Shown here piece after piece: positions 6,196 to 8,144 of a DNA stretch of 8,144 nucleotides (positions are counted from its first letter, which is position 1; each line of letters begins with the position of its first letter). The notes beneath the pieces are model-generated. The model was not told the origin of the DNA, did no database searches, and was given only the letters and a program-made list of their open reading frames with translations. The DNA comes from Acidimicrobiaceae bacterium (lineage in GTDB: Bacteria > Actinomycetota > Acidimicrobiia > Acidimicrobiales > MedAcidi-G1): positions 1-8,144 of the forward strand of contig PBUO01000091.1 of the NCBI GenBank assembly GCA_002727895.1. The letters run 5' to 3'. Made by a program: the position numbers and the translations under genes.

Positions 6196-7203
6196 CTAGA
6201 CCCGAGGGAGGTGGCAGGCCACGAAGTGGTCCCCGTCCATTTGCTGCATCTCGGGTTCTTCAGTCGCACACTTCTCGATCGCCAACGGGCACCGGGTCCG
6301 GAACCGACAGCCCGATGGGGGTTCGGTCGGAGAAGGAATGTCGTCACCGAGGACGGCGTCGGCAACGCCAACCGATCTGGCCGGTTCGGGAGCCGACGCG
6401 AGCAGCGCCCTGGTATAGGGATGAGCCGGTGCCTCGTAGAGGCGGTCGGCGTCGCCGACCTCGCAGATCTTCCCCAGGTACATCACGACGACCCGATCGC
6501 TCACGTTGCGAACAACCGACAGGTCGTGGCTGATGAACACGAGACTCAGGTCATAGCGGACCTTCATGTCCTCCAGCAGGTTCAGGATCTTCGCCTGGAC
6601 CGAGACGTCGAGGGCCGAGACCGGCTCGTCACAGATCAGGATTTCCGGGTCCACGGTCAACGCACGGGCAATGGAGATCCGCTGGCACTGCCCCCCGGAG
6701 AACTGGTGGGGTCGGTGCGACGCTGCCGCTGCCGGGTCTATCCCGACCGCGTGGAGTACTTCGTCGACTCGCTCCCTGCCTTCGGTCCCGATGCCGCCGT
6801 CGGACCAGATCTCGAGCCCCTCGCTGACGATGTCCCGGACCCGACGTCGCGGGTTCAAGGACGAGATCGGATCCTGAAAGATCATCTGGAGTCTCGGCCG
6901 CACATCGCGTAGTTCGTTAACTGAGAGGCCGGTCAGGTCGACCTCATTTTCCGAGTCGGGGTCGAGCATCACCCGTCCACTGGTGGGCGGTGGGAGCTGG
7001 ACTAGGGCTCGAGCCGTCGTCGACTTACCACAGCCGGATTCTCCGACAATGCCCAGCGTCTCGCCCCTCAGCAGGTCGAAAGAGACGTCGGACACTGCGT
7101 GGACCACACGATTGCGACCGACCGGGAATTCCTGGACGAGGTTCTCCACCCGGAGGATGGCGTCCTCGCCGCCACGGAGTTGGACGGTGCCGCGACCTGC
7201 CAT
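6196..7203 (-). CDS. Peptide/nickel-type ABC importer, ATP-binding subunit (DppF/OppF-like)
   Basis: A 335-residue cytoplasmic ATPase that would power uptake of peptides or similar solutes with a DppD-like partner and two membrane subunits. It has Walker A GESGCGKST (54-62), Q-loop Gln110 in FQDP, signature FSGGQ (168-172), Walker B ILICDE with Glu193, and switch His226. The C-terminal oligopeptide-transporter extension has HPYTRALL (261-268) and the cysteines Cys299, Cys305, Cys312 and Cys330, the pattern known to bind a [4Fe-4S] cluster in some Opp/Dpp ATPases. The start at 7203 is chosen because it overlaps the upstream stop as TGATG and has GGTGGAG eight bases before it; longer in-frame starts would lie deep inside the upstream gene. 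Order and overlap match Dpp/Opp operons. Symbols dppF or oppF cannot be told apart here. Confidence 0.92.
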   Translation of the reverse strand: MAGRGTVQLRGGEDAILRVENLVQEFPVGRNRVVHAVSDVSFDLLRGETLGIVGESGCGKSTTARALVQLPPPTSGRVMLDPDSENEVDLTGLSVNELRDVRPRLQMIFQDPISSLNPRRRVRDIVSEGLEIWSDGGIGTEGRERVDEVLHAVGIDPAAAASHRPHQFSGGQCQRISIARALTVDPEILICDEPVSALDVSVQAKILNLLEDMKVRYDLSLVFISHDLSVVRNVSDRVVVMYLGKICEVGDADRLYEAPAHPYTRALLASAPEPARSVGVADAVLGDDIPSPTEPPSGCRFRTRCPLAIEKCATEEPEMQQMDGDHFVACHLPRV

Positions 7204-8144
7204 CAGGCCTGCTCCACCGGACCGTCGGCCACCGCACCGACGGGCACTCCAGAGTGATGGATCTCCAGCCCGGCCGCCGTGTGGCCCCGCGCAGCATTGG
7301 CAGCCAGGGCCTCGGCGGCGGCTGGAGTGCCGACCGGCGTATGGCACGCAACCTGGTGGTCGTCACCAAGGGCTTTCAGAAGTGGGCCCTGCGCCACGCA
7401 CCGGTCAGTCGTGTAGCGACACCGATCCGCGAACGGGCACCCGGTGGGCGGGCTGGTGGTGACCGGCGGTTGGCCGGGAATGGGCATCAGGCGCGTATGG
7501 CCGGCCGAGTTGATCTTCGGGATGGTTTCAATCAGCGCCTCGGTGTAGGGGTGGCCCTGCTGGGAGAAGATCTCCTCGGTGGGAGCCTCTTCCATGGTCC
7601 GGCCGGCGTACATGACCATCACCTCGTCGGTCCGGCCCTTGACGACCCCGAGGTCGTGGGTGACGAGGATCATCGACATCCCCCGCTCGGCACGGAGGTC
7701 GTCGAGCAGGTCCAAGATGTGCTTCTGGACGGTGACGTCCAAGGACGTCGTGGGTTCATCGGCGATGAGTACCCGTGGTTCGCAAGCCAGAGCTGCTGCG
7801 ATCACCACCCGCTGGCGGAGGCCTCCTGATAGTTGGTGGGGGTATTCGTCGATCCTTCTTCCCGGTTCGGGAATCCCCACCTGTTCGAGGAGGTCGCCTG
7901 CTTGGCGACGGGCTGCCGTTCTGGTCTGCCCGAGGTGATAGCGCAATGACTCGGCGATCTGTTCGCCGACCTTCTTGACCGGATTGAGCGATGTCATCGG
8001 ATCCTGGAAGACCATGGAGATCTCGACGCCCCAGAGGTGCTTCTCGGCCTTCCGCCCGGCGCCCAGTGCACGCAGGTCCTGGCCATCGAAGTTGACCGAA
8101 CCATCGACCAGGGCATAGGAGGGAAGAAGGTTCATCAGGGTCTT
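7203..8144 (-). CDS. Peptide/nickel-type ABC importer, ATP-binding subunit (DppD/OppD-like), 5' end cut off
   Basis: The visible 313 codons begin beyond the right edge, so the first strand and Walker A are missing only because of the window. Visible parts, numbered from the first in-window residue, are Q-loop Gln47 in VFQDP, signature LSGGLRQR (105-112, with Leu at the usual Gln position, much like the Met of many DppD proteins), Walker B VLIADE with Glu130, switch His163, and HPY (198-200). Cys236, Cys242, Cys249 and Cys267 form the iron-sulfur-type cysteine pattern. After the last Cys comes a tail of about 46 residues that is Ala-rich, with no motif I know. The ATG at 8135 is internal and is not the start. 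The stop at 7203-7205 overlaps the next start (TGATG). Permease and binding-protein genes are expected further right. Confidence 0.92.
   Translation of the reverse strand, partial: KTLMNLLPSYALVDGSVNFDGQDLRALGAGRKAEKHLWGVEISMVFQDPMTSLNPVKKVGEQIAESLRYHLGQTRTAARRQAGDLLEQVGIPEPGRRIDEYPHQLSGGLRQRVVIAAALACEPRVLIADEPTTSLDVTVQKHILDLLDDLRAERGMSMILVTHDLGVVKGRTDEVMVMYAGRTMEEAPTEEIFSQQGHPYTEALIETIPKINSAGHTRLMPIPGQPPVTTSPPTGCPFADRCRYTTDRCVAQGPLLKALGDDHQVACHTPVGTPAAAEALAANAARGHTAAGLEIHHSGVPVGAVADGPVEQA
7212..7218 (-). promoter_or_regulatory. Ribosome binding site of the DppF-like gene
   Basis: The minus strand reads GGTGGAG, eight bases before the ATG at 7203, inside the last codons of the DppD-like gene. 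It supports that start and coupling of the two ATPase genes. Confidence 0.5.

Noticed and set aside
6102..6533. Plus-strand open frame starting at GTG in the convergent gap
   Set aside because: Most of it is antisense to the DppF-like gene, it has no ribosome binding site, and its first part coincides with the inverted repeat at 6103-6141. A short peptide cannot be excluded but is not supported.
6211..6912. Plus-strand open frame antisense to the DppF-like ATPase
   Set aside because: The opposite strand encodes an ATPase with every expected motif, while this frame shows none.

Overview
The window is a GC-rich bacterial chromosome fragment. Two 60-base stretches I counted by hand gave about 75% GC in the exporter gene and about 57% GC in the peptide-transporter gene. 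Codon use, the family variants and at least two probable leaderless starts (a TANNNT -10 box six bases before the start codon, with no Shine-Dalgarno) point to an actinobacterium. An uncultured or marine acidimicrobial lineage is a guess; the sequence does not prove it. I see no mobile elements, CRISPR arrays, rRNA genes or tRNA genes.

Layout. (1) On the minus strand at the left edge is the N-terminus of a family III (CaiB/BaiF) CoA-transferase. (2) A 156-base divergent regulatory gap follows. It holds a 21-bp near-perfect palindrome that looks like a TetR-type operator, a bulged hairpin, and a leaderless promoter embedded in a second inverted repeat. (3) On the plus strand at 326-2191 is a complete half-size ABC exporter with a fused membrane domain and ATPase. 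(4) After 53 bases, a second leaderless promoter starts a tight three-gene operon: acetyl-CoA acetyltransferase-type thiolase, type B carboxylesterase, and an NAD(P)-dependent epimerase/dehydratase-like SDR. These genes are joined by 4-base start/stop overlaps (ATGA, then TTGA). (5) A 137-base convergent gap has an inverted repeat that may terminate both sides. (6) On the minus strand are two ATPase subunits of a peptide/nickel-type (Opp/Dpp) importer. The DppD-like gene runs off the right edge and overlaps the DppF-like gene by one base (TGATG).

Working together. The CoA-transferase and thiolase are acyl-CoA enzymes. The esterase could release an acid from an ester, and the SDR could process a hydroxy or sugar-like intermediate, so the centre reads as a small catabolic cluster of unknown substrate. 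The exporter may be co-controlled with the CoA-transferase through the shared palindrome. The Dpp/Opp ATPases belong to a separate uptake operon whose permease and binding-protein genes probably lie beyond the right edge. No gene here has an unrecognisable product. The most notable signals are regulatory: the operator palindrome, the twin leaderless promoters, and the second dyad that shares the operator core. I did not find a convincing new system.
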